Shown here: positions 41,030-50,879 of the stretch, one piece after another
How positions within the stretch are numbered: position 1 is the first letter of the stretch
Layout of the letters: each line of letters opens with the position of its first letter
NCBI RefSeq assembly: GCF_002777975.1
Contig: NZ_NGVS01000006.1
Coordinates: 124,001 to 188,000 of the forward strand
Length of the DNA: 64,000 nucleotides
Direction of reading: 5' to 3'
From: Shewanella carassii
GTDB taxonomy: Bacteria; Pseudomonadota; Gammaproteobacteria; Enterobacterales; Shewanellaceae
The notes under the pieces: generated by a model
What the model was told of the DNA's origin: nothing
The model's input: only the letters and a program-made list of their open reading frames with translations
The model's database searches: none
Made by a program: the position numbers and the translations under genes

Positions 41030-41737
41030 ATGAAATTGGATATTGCAGTTTATCGCTACAATCCTGATGTAGATACCAAGCCCTACATGCAGGATTACAG
41101 CCTGGAAGTGGCCGAAGGCACCGATATGATGGTGCTGGATGCCTTGCTCAAGCTTAAAGAGCAGGACCCAAGCCTGTCTTTCCGTCGCTCTTGCCGTGAG
41201 GGGGTTTGTGGCTCCGACGGCATGAACATGAATGGCAAAAACGGTCTGGCCTGTATCACGCCCGTGTCTACCTTTAAGGGCAAGAAGATTGAAATCCGTC
41301 CTCTGCCGGGTATGCCTGTAGTGCGTGACCTGGTGGTGGATCTGAGTCAGTTTTACAAGCAATACGAGAAGATCAAGCCGTACCTCATCAATGATGAGAA
41401 GAAACCGGCCCGTGAACATCTGCAGTCACCGGAAGAGCGTGCTCACCTGGATGGCTTGTATGAGTGTATCATGTGTGCTTGTTGTTCAACGGCTTGCCCA
41501 TCATTCTGGTGGAACCCGGACAAATTTGTTGGCCCCAGTGGTCTGCTGCACGCCTATCGCTTCTTGATAGACAGCCGAGATACTGCGACCGAAGAACGTC
41601 TGAGCGAACTGGATGATGCATACAGCGTCTTCCGTTGTCACGGCATCATGAATTGTGTGGATGTCTGTCCCAAGGGCCTGAACCCAACCAAGGCCATTGG
41701 ACACATCAAATCCATGCTGCTGAAGCGGGCTGTATAA
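41030..41737 (+). CDS. sdhB: Succinate dehydrogenase iron-sulfur subunit SdhB
   Basis: 235 aa. N-terminal [2Fe-2S] ferredoxin domain SCREGVCGSDGMNMNG with the further Cys in LACIT; C-terminal [4Fe-4S]/[3Fe-4S] motifs CIMCACCSTACPSFWWNP and CHGIMNCVDVCPKGLNP. Start ATG 41030 after AAGGAG; a GTG 6 bases upstream is less likely. It passes electrons from SdhA to the membrane quinone. Confidence 0.98.
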   Translation: MKLDIAVYRYNPDVDTKPYMQDYSLEVAEGTDMMVLDALLKLKEQDPSLSFRRSCREGVCGSDGMNMNGKNGLACITPVSTFKGKKIEIRPLPGMPVVRDLVVDLSQFYKQYEKIKPYLINDEKKPAREHLQSPEERAHLDGLYECIMCACCSTACPSFWWNPDKFVGPSGLLHAYRFLIDSRDTATEERLSELDDAYSVFRCHGIMNCVDVCPKGLNPTKAIGHIKSMLLKRAV

Positions 41738-41930
41738 ATGCAAGACGACGAGCTTAATCCAATAACAACATAGGCTCGTGGGGAGTCACTTTCTCTGGGT
41801 AGAAAGTGGCTCTTTGTATGTAAAGGACTACAAAAGGCCGTAACATCCGGATGTCCCAGGGGCGGCTGAGACCCTGCCAAAGCAGGGAATATATGGCTAA
41901 GCACGTGTATCAAGTTTGAAAGGATAAGAA
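41738..41930 (+). promoter_or_regulatory. sdhB-sucA spacer with three stem-loops
   Basis: 193 bp. Hairpin 1: 41784-41794 with 41801-41811 (11 bp, one G-T) followed by a short T stretch, an attenuator-like shape. Hairpin 2: perfect 12-bp palindrome acatccggatgt 41843-41854. Hairpin 3: ccctgc-caaa-gcaggg around 41873-41888. The RBS AAAGGA precedes sucA. It may lower transcription into suc or protect the RNA ends after processing. Confidence 0.45.
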
Positions 41931-44753
41931 ATGCACCAAGGCAGCATGAAAGCCTGGCTCGAATCATCTCACTTGAGTGGGGCGAACTCGACCTACGTTG
42001 AAGAGATGTATGAAGCCTACCAAGAAGACCCCACCTCGGTATCTGATGACTGGCGTGCGGTGTTTGAGCAACTCCCTCCGGTGAACGGTGCCTCTGCTGA
42101 TGTACCCGAAGCTTCCCACTCCAAGATCCGTGACTATTTTCGCTCTCTCGCACAGGAAGGCCGCAGCAAAGGCACTGGCCGTGTGTCCGATCCTGATGTG
42201 GATGCCAAGCAGGTAAAAGTTCTGCAATTGATCAACGCCTACCGTTTCCGTGGCCACCAGAATGCTAATCTGGATCCATTGGGACTGTGGAAACGCGACA
42301 CAGTTGCCGAATTGGATCCTGCTTTCCACGGCCTGAGCAGCGAGGATATGGAGCGGGAGTTCAACACAGGTTCTTTTGCTTATGGCGGTGAAACCCTGAA
42401 ACTGGGTGAGCTGGTGAAGGCGCTCAAGGCGACCTATTGCGGCTCTATCGGCGCCGAATATATGCATATCACCGACACCGAAGAGAAACGTTGGATCCAG
42501 CAACGTCTCGAACCTTCACTGGGTAAGGGCAGCTATGATAAGGCGGTCAAGACCCGGATCCTTGAAGGATTGAATGCCGCCGAAGGCATGGAAAAGTATT
42601 TGGGTGCCAAGTTCCCCGGCGCCAAGCGTTTCTCCCTCGAAGGGGGCGACTCGCTGGTGCCTATGATGCGCGAAATTATCTATCGCGCCGGTGAAGCGGG
42701 TACCAAAGAGATAGTCGTGGGTATGGCTCACCGTGGCCGTCTTAACGTTCTGGTTAACATTCTGGGCAAGCGTCCTGCCGAACTCTTTGACGAGTTTGCC
42801 GGCAAGCATCATGAGACGCTGGGTTCAGGGGATGTTAAGTACCATCAGGGCTTCTCTTCCGATTTTGAAACGCCCGGTGGCAATGTTCACCTGGCATTGG
42901 CGTTCAACCCTTCACACCTGGAAATCGTTAACCCGGTCGTGATGGGCTCGGTGCGCGCCAGACTGGATCGCCGCGGCAGTGAAGATGGCCTGCAGGTGAT
43001 GCCAATTACCATTCATGGTGACTCGGCCATTGCCGGACAGGGCATAGTGCAGGAGACATTCAACATGTCTCAGACCCGCGGCTTTAAAGTCGGCGGCTCT
43101 ATCCGCATCGTGGTCAACAACCAGGTGGGCTTTACCACCTCCAACCACCAGGATGTGCGTTCTACCGAATACTGTACCGACATCGCCAAGATGGTACAGG
43201 CGCCGATTTTCCACGTTAATGCCGACGATCCTGAGGCCGTGGCTTTCGTATCTCAGTTAGCCGTGGATTACCGCAACACCTTTAAGCGTGATGTGGTTAT
43301 CGAATTGGTATGTTATCGCCGTCACGGCCATAACGAGGCCGATGAACCCAGCGCGACTCAGCCACTGATGTACGCCAAGATCAAGAAGCACCCAACGCCA
43401 CGTAAGATCTATGCCGACAAGTTGATAGCCGAAAACAGCATTGCGGCAGACGATGTCACCGCCATGATCAACAGCTATCGTGATGCACTGGATCAAGGGG
43501 ATTGTGTGGTCAAAGAGTGGCGTCCAATGACGCTGCACACTGTGGACTGGACTCCTTATCTCAACCGCGAATGGGATGAGTCTTTTGAATCCGGTATGAC
43601 GCTGGAGCGTCTGCAGAATCTGGCCGACAAGATAAGCTATGTGCCTGAGAGTCATAAGCTGCACTCTCGGGTTGCCAAGATATATAACGACCGCGTCGCC
43701 ATGGCCAAAGGCGAGAAGCTGATGGACTGGGGCTTTGCCGAGACTCTGGCCTATGCCAGCATCCTCGAAGACAAGCAAAGAGTCAGGATCACCGGGCAGG
43801 ACTCGGGTCGTGGCACCTTCTTCCATCGCCATGCCGTGCTGCACAACCAGAACGATGGCACGACTTATCTGCCGCTACGCCATGTGGCGAACGAGCAGGG
43901 CCCTATCGACATCACCGACTCTGTGTTGTCTGAAGCCTCAGTGCTGGCGTTCGAGTACGGTTATGCCACCGCTGAGCCGGGTGGCCTGACTATCTGGGAA
44001 GCCCAATTCGGTGACTTTGCCAACTGTGCCCAGGTGGTTATTGACCAGTTCCTGTCATCCGGTGAGCAGAAGTGGGGCCGTCTGTGCGGTTTGACCATGT
44101 TGCTGCCACACGGCTATGAAGGTCAGGGGCCTGAGCACTCAAGTGCTCGTCTGGAGCGTTTCTTGCAGCTGTGTGCTAACCACAATATGCAGGTGTGTGT
44201 GCCTTCGACTCCGGCTCAGGTCTACCACATGTTGCGTCGTCAGGTGGTGCGTCCAATGCGTCGTCCGCTGGTGGTCATGTCTCCTAAGTCGCTGCTGCGT
44301 CACCCGCTGGCCGTGTCTTCCCTGGACGAGTTGGCCAACGGTCAATTCCAGAACGTTATCGGTGAAATCGATACCCTGGATGCCACTAAGGTCGATCGCG
44401 TAGTGTTCTGTAGCGGTAAGGTTTACTACGAGCTGCTGGAGCGTCGCCGCAAAGAGAATATCGATAATGTCGCTCTGGTGCGGGTAGAGCAGTTGTATCC
44501 CTTCCCCCACGAAGAGATGGCCGTCGCCCTGAAAGATTATCAGCATGTGACCGACTTTGTTTGGTGTCAGGAAGAGCCTCAGAACCAAGGTGCCTGGTAT
44601 TGCAGCCAGCATCATTTCTGGGCAGCCATTCCCAAAGGTGCCCAGCTCAGCTACGCTGGCCGAGATGCCTCTGCAGCGCCGGCTTGTGGCTATCCTGAGT
44701 TGCATACGCATCAGCAGGAATCACTGATCACTAGCGCATTAAAACTGAAGTAA
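41931..44753 (+). CDS. sucA: 2-oxoglutarate dehydrogenase E1 SucA
   Basis: 940 aa thiamine-diphosphate enzyme. The N-terminal SucB-binding helix (YVEEMYEAYQEDPTSVSDDWR) is followed by the ThDP core with VVGMAHRGRLNVLVNILGK, the active-site His in FNPSHLEIV, and the ThDP motif region GDSAIAGQG...NNQVGFTT; E. coli-like C-terminal SLLRHPLAVSSLDEL. Decarboxylates 2-oxoglutarate and reduces the lipoyl group of SucB. E3 (Lpd) is not in the window. Confidence 0.98.
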   Translation: MHQGSMKAWLESSHLSGANSTYVEEMYEAYQEDPTSVSDDWRAVFEQLPPVNGASADVPEASHSKIRDYFRSLAQEGRSKGTGRVSDPDVDAKQVKVLQLINAYRFRGHQNANLDPLGLWKRDTVAELDPAFHGLSSEDMEREFNTGSFAYGGETLKLGELVKALKATYCGSIGAEYMHITDTEEKRWIQQRLEPSLGKGSYDKAVKTRILEGLNAAEGMEKYLGAKFPGAKRFSLEGGDSLVPMMREIIYRAGEAGTKEIVVGMAHRGRLNVLVNILGKRPAELFDEFAGKHHETLGSGDVKYHQGFSSDFETPGGNVHLALAFNPSHLEIVNPVVMGSVRARLDRRGSEDGLQVMPITIHGDSAIAGQGIVQETFNMSQTRGFKVGGSIRIVVNNQVGFTTSNHQDVRSTEYCTDIAKMVQAPIFHVNADDPEAVAFVSQLAVDYRNTFKRDVVIELVCYRRHGHNEADEPSATQPLMYAKIKKHPTPRKIYADKLIAENSIAADDVTAMINSYRDALDQGDCVVKEWRPMTLHTVDWTPYLNREWDESFESGMTLERLQNLADKISYVPESHKLHSRVAKIYNDRVAMAKGEKLMDWGFAETLAYASILEDKQRVRITGQDSGRGTFFHRHAVLHNQNDGTTYLPLRHVANEQGPIDITDSVLSEASVLAFEYGYATAEPGGLTIWEAQFGDFANCAQVVIDQFLSSGEQKWGRLCGLTMLLPHGYEGQGPEHSSARLERFLQLCANHNMQVCVPSTPAQVYHMLRRQVVRPMRRPLVVMSPKSLLRHPLAVSSLDELANGQFQNVIGEIDTLDATKVDRVVFCSGKVYYELLERRRKENIDNVALVRVEQLYPFPHEEMAVALKDYQHVTDFVWCQEEPQNQGAWYCSQHHFWAAIPKGAQLSYAGRDASAAPACGYPELHTHQQESLITSALKLK

Positions 44754-44783
44754 TAGAAATTTATATAAAAAGGAAAGCTTTCC

Positions 44784-45980
44784 ATGAGTATCGAAATCAA
44801 GGTACCTGTACTGCCCGAATCTGTTGCCGACGCGACTATCGCCACTTGGCACGTAAAGCCAGGTGAGCCGGTTTCCCGTGATCAGAACCTGGTTGATATT
44901 GAAACTGATAAAGTGGTGTTGGAAGTTGTAGCACCCGAAGATGGTCAGATCAGCGAACTGTTGTTCCAGGAAGGGGATACCGTCCTGGCCGAACAGGTTA
45001 TCGCCAACTTCGTTGCCGGCGCGGTTGCCGGTCAGGAAGTGAGCAAAGAGCAGGCTGAAGCCGCTGCGCCAAAGGCTGAAGAAGCCGCGGCAGAAGGTAA
45101 CGATGCCCTGAGCCCATCAGTACGTCGCCTGATCGCCGAACACAACCTGGATGCCGCTAAAATCAAGGGCACAGGTGTGGGTGGCCGTATCACCAAAGAA
45201 GATGTGGAAGCCTTTGTGAAGTCCAGCTCCGCCAAGCCTGCTGCAGCTGCTGCCACAGCACCTGTGACCCTGGCGGGCGATCGCAGCGAGAAGCGCGTAC
45301 CTATGACGCGTCTGCGCAAGACTATCGCCACTCGTCTGCTGGAAGCCAAGAACTCCACCGCCATGCTGACCACCTTCAACGAGGTCAACATGAAGCCTAT
45401 CATGGACATCCGTAAGAAGTATCAGGAAGTCTTTGAGAAGAAACACGGCATCCGTCTTGGCTTTATGTCTTTCTATGTGAAAGCCGTAACCGAAGCGCTG
45501 AAGCGTTATCCTGAAGTCAACGCTTCTATCGATGGCAGCGACATCCTGTACCACAACTACTTCGATGTCAGCATCGCCGTTTCCACGCCTCGTGGCCTGG
45601 TAACGCCTGTGCTGCGCGACACAGATACCATGAGCCTGGCCGATATTGAAAAAGCGGTTCGCGAACTGGCTATTAAAGGTCGTGACGGCAAACTGACAGT
45701 GGAAGATATGACAGGTGGTAACTTCACTGTGACCAACGGCGGTGTGTTTGGCTCCTTGATGTCGACGCCTATTCTGAACCTGCCACAAAGCGCAATCCTT
45801 GGCATGCATGCCATCAAGGACCGCCCAATGGCAGTCAATGGCCAGGTGGAAATCCTGCCCATGATGTACCTTGCTCTCTCATATGATCATCGCATTATTG
45901 ATGGTCGTGAGTCAGTTGGTTTCCTGGTGACCATTAAGGATCTGCTGGAAGACCCAACTCGTCTGCTGCTGGACTTGTAA
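44784..45980 (+). CDS. sucB: Dihydrolipoyl succinyltransferase E2 SucB
   Basis: 398 aa. One lipoyl domain (residues 1-80) with the lipoyl-lysine K43 in [10 protein letters not shown]; an Ala/Glu-rich linker; an E3-binding domain ([19 protein letters not shown]); a second Ala-rich linker; and the catalytic domain with [15 protein letters not shown] near the C-terminus. RBS AGGAAAG, 30 bp after sucA. Confidence 0.98.
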   Translation: MSIEIKVPVLPESVADATIATWHVKPGEPVSRDQNLVDIETDKVVLEVVAPEDGQISELLFQEGDTVLAEQVIANFVAGAVAGQEVSKEQAEAAAPKAEEAAAEGNDALSPSVRRLIAEHNLDAAKIKGTGVGGRITKEDVEAFVKSSSAKPAAAAATAPVTLAGDRSEKRVPMTRLRKTIATRLLEAKNSTAMLTTFNEVNMKPIMDIRKKYQEVFEKKHGIRLGFMSFYVKAVTEALKRYPEVNASIDGSDILYHNYFDVSIAVSTPRGLVTPVLRDTDTMSLADIEKAVRELAIKGRDGKLTVEDMTGGNFTVTNGGVFGSLMSTPILNLPQSAILGMHAIKDRPMAVNGQVEILPMMYLALSYDHRIIDGRESVGFLVTIKDLLEDPTRLLLDL

Positions 45981-46058
45981 GCGCCGCCAGACAATAACCT
46001 CGTGACTGGCCCCTCGGGGCCGGTTGGATTTAAAAACGTAGTATACGGATAGATCATC

Positions 46059-47225
46059 ATGAATTTGCATGAGTATCAGGCAAAAGCCCTATTTGCCGAA
46101 TATGGTTTACCAGTGTCAGAAGGCTATGCTTGTGACACAGCTCAGGAAGCTGTTGAAGCAGCCGGTCGCATTGGCGGAAACATGTGGGTAGTCAAGTGCC
46201 AGGTGCACGCTGGCGGCCGCGGTAAAGCAGGTGGCGTTAAAGTCACTGGCGACAAAGAAGAGATCAGAGCCTTTGCCGAACATTGGCTCGGCAAGAATCT
46301 GGTCACTTATCAGACTGATGAAAAAGGTCAGCCGGTTGCCAAGATCCTGGTTGAAAGCTGCACTGATATCGCCAACGAACTCTATCTGGGTGCCGTTGTC
46401 GACCGTGGCACTCGCCGCGTCGTGTTTATGGCTTCTACCGAAGGTGGTGTGGAAATCGAAAAGGTGGCCGAAGAGACCCCTGAACTGATCCACAAAGCCA
46501 TTATCGACCCTATCACAGGTCCTCAGCCTTTCCAGGCGCGTGACCTTGGCTTCAAGCTGGGTCTGAATCCAACTCAAATCAAGCAGTTCACCAAGATCTT
46601 CATGGGTCTGGCGACTATGTTCCTAGAGCATGACTTTGCCCTGCTGGAGATCAACCCTCTGGTGATCACCACCGAAGGCAACCTGCACTGCCTGGACGGC
46701 AAGATTGGCGTAGATGGTAACGCTCTGTTCCGTCAGCCAAAGATCAAAGACATGCACGATCCTTCACAGGATGACCCACGTGAAGCCCACGCCGCCAAGT
46801 TTGAACTGAACTATGTGGCGCTGGACGGTAACGTAGGTTGCATGGTCAACGGTGCCGGCTTGGCCATGGGTACCATGGATATCGTGAACCTGCACGGCGG
46901 CAAGCCAGCCAACTTCCTCGACGTAGGTGGCGGCGCGACCAAAGAACGTGTTGCCGAAGCCTTCAAGATCATTCTGTCTGACAGCAATGTGAAGGCCGTT
47001 CTGGTGAACATTTTCGGTGGTATCGTGCGTTGTGACATGATCGCCGAAGGTATTATCGGTGCAGTGAAAGAAGTCGGTGTGAAAGTGCCTGTGGTTGTGC
47101 GTCTGGAAGGTACCAACGCCGAGCTGGGCTCTAAAGTACTGGCCGAATCAGGTTTGGATATCATTGCTGCGACAAGTCTGACCGACGCTGCTCAGCAAGT
47201 AGTTAAAGCTGCGGAGGGCAAATAA
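46059..47225 (+). CDS. sucC: Succinyl-CoA synthetase beta subunit SucC
   Basis: 388 aa ATP-grasp subunit ([36 protein letters not shown]). C-terminal CoA-ligase half with [16 protein letters not shown]. Its TAA overlaps the sucD ATG by one base (TAATG), coupling synthesis of the two subunits. Confidence 0.98.
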   Translation: MNLHEYQAKALFAEYGLPVSEGYACDTAQEAVEAAGRIGGNMWVVKCQVHAGGRGKAGGVKVTGDKEEIRAFAEHWLGKNLVTYQTDEKGQPVAKILVESCTDIANELYLGAVVDRGTRRVVFMASTEGGVEIEKVAEETPELIHKAIIDPITGPQPFQARDLGFKLGLNPTQIKQFTKIFMGLATMFLEHDFALLEINPLVITTEGNLHCLDGKIGVDGNALFRQPKIKDMHDPSQDDPREAHAAKFELNYVALDGNVGCMVNGAGLAMGTMDIVNLHGGKPANFLDVGGGATKERVAEAFKIILSDSNVKAVLVNIFGGIVRCDMIAEGIIGAVKEVGVKVPVVVRLEGTNAELGSKVLAESGLDIIAATSLTDAAQQVVKAAEGK

Positions 47226-48097
47226 TGTCTGTTTTAATCAACAAAGATACCAAGGTTATCTGCCAGGGTTTCACCGGTGGTCAGGGTACTTTCCATTCTG
47301 AGCAGGCGATTGCCTACGGTACTCAGATGGTCGGCGGTGTGTCTCCTGGTAAAGGCGGCACCACTCACTTAGGCTTGCCAGTATTCAACACAGTGAAAGA
47401 CGCTGTTGCCGCCACCGGCGCTACTGCATCTGTTATCTATGTACCTGCGCCTTTCTGTAAAGACGCTATCCTGGAAGCCATAGATGGCGGTATCGAGCTT
47501 ATCGTTTGTATCACCGAAGGTATCCCGACTCTGGATATGCTGCAGGTAAAAGTGAAGCTGGAAGAAACCGGTGTGCGCATGATTGGCCCTAACTGCCCCG
47601 GCGTTATCACCCCCGGCGAATGTAAAATAGGCATCATGCCAGGTCACATCCACAAGCCAGGTAAAGTGGGTATCGTTTCCCGCAGCGGTACTCTGACTTA
47701 CGAAGCCGTTAAGCAGACTACTGATGAAGGTTTCGGCCAGTCTACCTGTGTGGGCATTGGTGGTGACCCGATCCCTGGCACCAACTTCATCGACGTACTG
47801 GAAATGTTCCAGAACGATCCTCAGACCGAGGCCATCGTGATGATCGGTGAAATCGGCGGTACTGCCGAAGAAGAAGCGGCGGCTTACATCAAGGCCAACG
47901 TCACCAAGCCTGTGGTCTCTTACATTGCCGGTGTGACTGCACCAGCAGGTAAGCGTATGGGCCATGCGGGCGCCATCATTGCCGGTGGTAAGGGGACTGC
48001 CGCCGACAAGTTCGCTGCCTTGGAAGCCGCGGGCGTGACTACCGTGCGCTCGCTGGCCGAAATCGGCAGCGCGCTGCGTGAGAAGACCGGCTGGTAA
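47225..48097 (+). CDS. sucD: Succinyl-CoA synthetase alpha subunit SucD
   Basis: 290 aa. Rossmann CoA-binding start ([20 protein letters not shown]), [18 protein letters not shown], and the phosphohistidine loop [17 protein letters not shown]. Makes the substrate-level phosphorylation step of the TCA cycle together with SucC. Last gene of the operon, followed by a terminator. Confidence 0.98.
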   Translation: MSVLINKDTKVICQGFTGGQGTFHSEQAIAYGTQMVGGVSPGKGGTTHLGLPVFNTVKDAVAATGATASVIYVPAPFCKDAILEAIDGGIELIVCITEGIPTLDMLQVKVKLEETGVRMIGPNCPGVITPGECKIGIMPGHIHKPGKVGIVSRSGTLTYEAVKQTTDEGFGQSTCVGIGGDPIPGTNFIDVLEMFQNDPQTEAIVMIGEIGGTAEEEAAAYIKANVTKPVVSYIAGVTAPAGKRMGHAGAIIAGGKGTAADKFAALEAAGVTTVRSLAEIGSALREKTGW

Positions 48098-48116
48098 GCA
48101 CAGTCGTTAAGCTCAC

Positions 48117-48142
48117 AAAAGGCGCCGAGAGGCGCCTTTTTT
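48117..48142 (+). terminator. Terminator of sdhCDAB-sucABCD
   Basis: Stem aaaaggcgcc/ggcgcctttt (48117-48126 with 48131-48140), loop gaga, six T following. Confidence 0.92.
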
Positions 48143-48608
48143 ATTGGTAGCTGTGATGAAGCTCAGGTGCCCCCGGCTGGATATTTGATTGGGAAAAGGT
48201 TAGATTGGGTCTAGTCGATCCCTTTGGGGTGATGCAGAGTATTCATGCACTAAAAATTTAAAAAATTCAAATTGTTATTAATCTTTTCCCTGGGGTTGTC
48301 GTTCTGTTGCTATCTGGAACTCCAGCCTGAAATGAGAGAAAGCCGTCAGCCAAGAGGCGGAGCTCTGCAGAACCAGAGAATTGATGCCGTGTTAACAAAG
48401 ACTTCAGCGCCGTATTGGTTCGTCCGATGCGGCGCTGAAGTGCAATTCGGGGGCGAAAGCGCTCGAAACTCGTAGATCAAGCTGAATGAGTCTGAAACGC
48501 CTATCGGGCGATTTCAGCTATTGGGTATTGGTGTCAACCCTCAATGGGGGAAGGGATGACCCGATGTGGGGCCGCTCAGGCGGCTTTTCTGAAAAGTAGA
48601 GGATTGCT
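48143..48608 (+). promoter_or_regulatory. Highly structured leader upstream of rnk
   Basis: 466 bp without a convincing gene. It carries four successive hairpins. H1: perfect 12-bp stem acttcagcgccg/cggcgctgaagt (48401-48412 with 48430-48441). H2: ctgaaa-cgcc/ggcg-a-tttcag (48492-48501 with 48507-48517). H3: gtcaaccct/agggatgac with one mismatch (48533-48541 with 48552-48560). H4: terminator-like gccgc-tcag-gcggc followed by TTTT (48571-48588), ending 20 bp before the rnk start. This suggests an attenuator or a processed small RNA. rnk leaders have been proposed as attenuators in other gammaproteobacteria. Confidence 0.5.
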
Positions 48609-49022
48609 GTGAGTACACAACCTAATATCGTAATTTCTGAAGTGGATCTGGAGCGCCTGGAGCGTTTGCTCGATTCATTGCCTGCCAACGCCTTTCCCGG
48701 CCATCAAGCGCTTGAGGCTGAACTTGAGCGGGCGGAAATCAGGCCATCCAAGGATATGCCGGACAATGTAGTGACCATGAACTCTGAAGTTCGTTTTCGT
48801 ATGTCTTCCTCCAATGAAGAGTTCACCTTGCGTCTGGTTTATCCAAAAGATGCCGATGGCAGTGCCGGTAAAATTTCGATTCTGGCGCCGGTCGGCGGCG
48901 CCTTACTGGGCTTGGCCCAGGGGGATGAAATTGAGTGGCCGGGGCCGGGTGGCGGCACAGTGAAAGTGCGGATTGAAGAGATTATCTATCAACCGGAGCG
49001 CTCAGGTGATTTTCACCGCTGA
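48609..49022 (+). CDS. rnk: Regulator of nucleoside diphosphate kinase Rnk (GreA/GreB C-terminal fold)
   Basis: 137 aa: N-terminal coiled-coil stub (ISEVDLERLERLLDSLP) and a GreA/GreB-type C-terminal domain (SEVRFRMSSSNEEFTLRLVYP; ISILAPVGGALLGLAQGDEIEWP). Rnk binds RNA polymerase in the secondary-channel region without Gre-type cleavage activity. GTG start with AGAGGA. Downstream is a small unknown gene, 92 bp away. Confidence 0.93.
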   Translation: MSTQPNIVISEVDLERLERLLDSLPANAFPGHQALEAELERAEIRPSKDMPDNVVTMNSEVRFRMSSSNEEFTLRLVYPKDADGSAGKISILAPVGGALLGLAQGDEIEWPGPGGGTVKVRIEEIIYQPERSGDFHR

Positions 49023-49114
49023 GCACCGGAGCCGGTAAGGCTCTCGGACGGATACGGGAGTGACATACATCTAAGTCACTCAGAATGCACCAACGACAGG
49101 GAATGGAGATAAAG

Positions 49115-49396
49115 ATGAAGCAGTACTTTGTCCACAATGGTTTTTCTGCCGGCAGCGGTAAATTACCGGCGGATCCACAGTTGATCAGTGAACAGGATGC
49201 CGACAAACTGATGCAGTTTGCCGGATTGGAGCCCGGACATGTAGGTAACCTGACGCCACCGGCGCAGTTTGCCGAAGAGGGAGATTGGTTGTTCAGGCTT
49301 TTTGCCAATAACCGTTTTCTTTGTTATGCGGATCCAACACTTTTCAGCCATGCCTGCCCAAGGAAGAAGGGCGAGCCTCTGGCTTTGAATTGGTAA
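49115..49396 (+). CDS. Small conserved protein of unknown function
   Basis: 93 aa. I do not recognise a family. Soluble, with GLEPGHVGNLTPP in the centre and RLFANNRFLCYADP near the end; it has only two Cys and no TM or signal. Start ATG 49115 after GGAGAT (clear RBS); 10 upstream codons of the same frame are less likely. It ends with a strong terminator. Its place between rnk and fur on the plus strand may mean co-transcription with rnk. Confidence 0.7.
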   Translation: MKQYFVHNGFSAGSGKLPADPQLISEQDADKLMQFAGLEPGHVGNLTPPAQFAEEGDWLFRLFANNRFLCYADPTLFSHACPRKKGEPLALNW

Positions 49397-49415
49397 CCTC
49401 AGATTACCGGCAATA

Positions 49416-49444
49416 AAAAAACCAGCGCTTGGCGCTGGTTTTTT
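49416..49444. terminator. Bidirectional terminator between the small gene and fur
   Basis: Thirteen-bp stem (49416-49428 with 49432-49444), loop ttg, A-run and T-run on opposite sides; it can serve both converging genes. Confidence 0.92.
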
Positions 49445-49452
49445 ATTAACTG

Positions 49453-49884
49453 TTACTCTTCACCGTGGTCGCACTTGTCGTTGGTGCAGACGCCATAGAG
49501 GTAGAGGCTGTGATTGGTGAGCTTGATATTGTGACGCATGGCGATTTCATGTTGGCGGCGCTCAATAAGCTCATCGGAAAACTCGATCACTTTACCACAG
49601 CTCAGGCAAACCAGATGGTCGTGATGATGCTGGGTGGAGAGCTCAAATACGGCTTTGCCACTTTCGAAGTGGTGACGGCTGACAATGCCAGCATCATCAA
49701 ACTGGTTCAGTACCCGATAGACGGTAGCCAGACCTATCTCTTCACCGATATCCAGCAGTTTCTTATATAAGTCTTCGGCGCTGATATGTTGGTTTTCCGG
49801 TTCTTGCATCAGCTCCAGGATTTTGACTCGTGGCAGGGTGATTTTCAAACCCGCTTTTTTCAGCGCTTGATTTCCATCTGTCAT
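49453..49884 (-). CDS. fur: Ferric uptake regulator Fur
   Basis: 143 aa metal-dependent repressor. Winged helix with the recognition region GLATVYRVLNQFDDAGIVSRHHFE; regulatory metal site in HHHDHLVCLSCGKVIEFSD (His cluster and CxxC); C-terminal CTNDKCDHGEE with a second CxxxxC. Length is close to E. coli Fur (148). Single gene, convergent with the small gene at 49115. I could not find a strong Fur box in its own promoter region. Confidence 0.98.
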   Translation of the reverse strand: MTDGNQALKKAGLKITLPRVKILELMQEPENQHISAEDLYKKLLDIGEEIGLATVYRVLNQFDDAGIVSRHHFESGKAVFELSTQHHHDHLVCLSCGKVIEFSDELIERRQHEIAMRHNIKLTNHSLYLYGVCTNDKCDHGEE

Positions 49885-50144
49885 GGCTAATCTCTTGATT
49901 GCAGAACCTTGATATTACACATAGGTTCGTCCGTGGATAATAGACCCCATTATATGTGTACTGTTCTAAAACTTAAACCTCTGATCTGGCTTTTGGTACT
50001 TCTGTGGGGCAACTTGGCTATAATCGACATAAATTTGAATAAAAACAAGCAATTTAAACATACTTTTTGTATGGTTATACCAAGGCATAATTGCAGCTTT
50101 TGTTCATCGTTGGCAGGATGGACTAAAAACAAAAAGGACACTAG

Positions 50145-50879
50145 ATGCATCGACGAATCGTGGTTTTAACCGGCGCCGGGATCTCTGCCGAGTCCGGACT
50201 GCGTACCTTTAGGGATCAGGATGGCCTATGGGAAGAGCATCATATTGAAGATGTGGCGACCCCAGAAGGTTATGAACGTGACCCTGAGTTGGTCGAGCGC
50301 TTCTACAATGGCCGCTGGCAGCAACTGCACGCGGGCAATATAGAACCCAACGCTGCTCACACGGCGCTATCTCGCCTAGAGCAGGAGTTTGACGGTGAGC
50401 TGCTGATAGTCACCCAGAATATTGACGATCTGCACGAGAGAGCCGGTTCCAGGCGCTTACTGCATATGCACGGTGAACTTTCCAAGGGGCGTTGTCCGCG
50501 CTCCCGGCAAACCTTTACCCTGCATGAACCCTTCGGGCCTGAAAATACCTGTACCTGCTGTATTCCGGCGCAGCGTCTGCGGCCTCATGTGGTTTGGTTC
50601 GGTGAAATGCCTCTGGGAATGGATAGAATTCACGATGCGCTGGATCACTGCGATCTCTTTATTGCCATTGGCACTTCAGGCACTGTCTATCCTGCTGCCG
50701 GCTTTGTCGACAGCGCCAATCATCATGGTGCGCTGACCGTCGAGGTCAATCTGATGCCGGCAGACAGACACAGCCAGTTTCAAATTCATCTGCAAGGCAA
50801 GGCCAGTGAGATGGTCCCGGCACTGGTGGAGCGTATCCTTGCCGGTCAGTCTATCTGCAATCAAACCGGCCATAGTTGA
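50145..50879 (+). CDS. cobB: NAD-dependent protein deacylase CobB (sirtuin)
   Basis: 244 aa class III sirtuin. NAD-binding motif VVLTGAGISAESGLRTFR, TQNIDDLHERAG, catalytic His in HMHGEL, zinc region with GRCPRS and CTCC, LRPHVVWFGEMPL, GTSGTVYPAAGF. Tyr54 and Arg57 (FYNGR) correspond to the acyl-specificity Tyr/Arg pair, so it probably removes succinyl as well as acetyl groups. The first zinc pair shows one Cys only, as in E. coli CobB. RBS AAGGA. The stop overlaps the next gene start (TGATG). Confidence 0.96.
   Translation: MHRRIVVLTGAGISAESGLRTFRDQDGLWEEHHIEDVATPEGYERDPELVERFYNGRWQQLHAGNIEPNAAHTALSRLEQEFDGELLIVTQNIDDLHERAGSRRLLHMHGELSKGRCPRSRQTFTLHEPFGPENTCTCCIPAQRLRPHVVWFGEMPLGMDRIHDALDHCDLFIAIGTSGTVYPAAGFVDSANHHGALTVEVNLMPADRHSQFQIHLQGKASEMVPALVERILAGQSICNQTGHS

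Noticed and set aside
48272..48475. Sixty-seven-codon open frame with hydrophobic N-terminus in the rnk leader
   Set aside because: It begins with TTG, has no clear RBS, and overlaps the strong hairpin at 48401-48441. RNA structure explains the region better than a protein.
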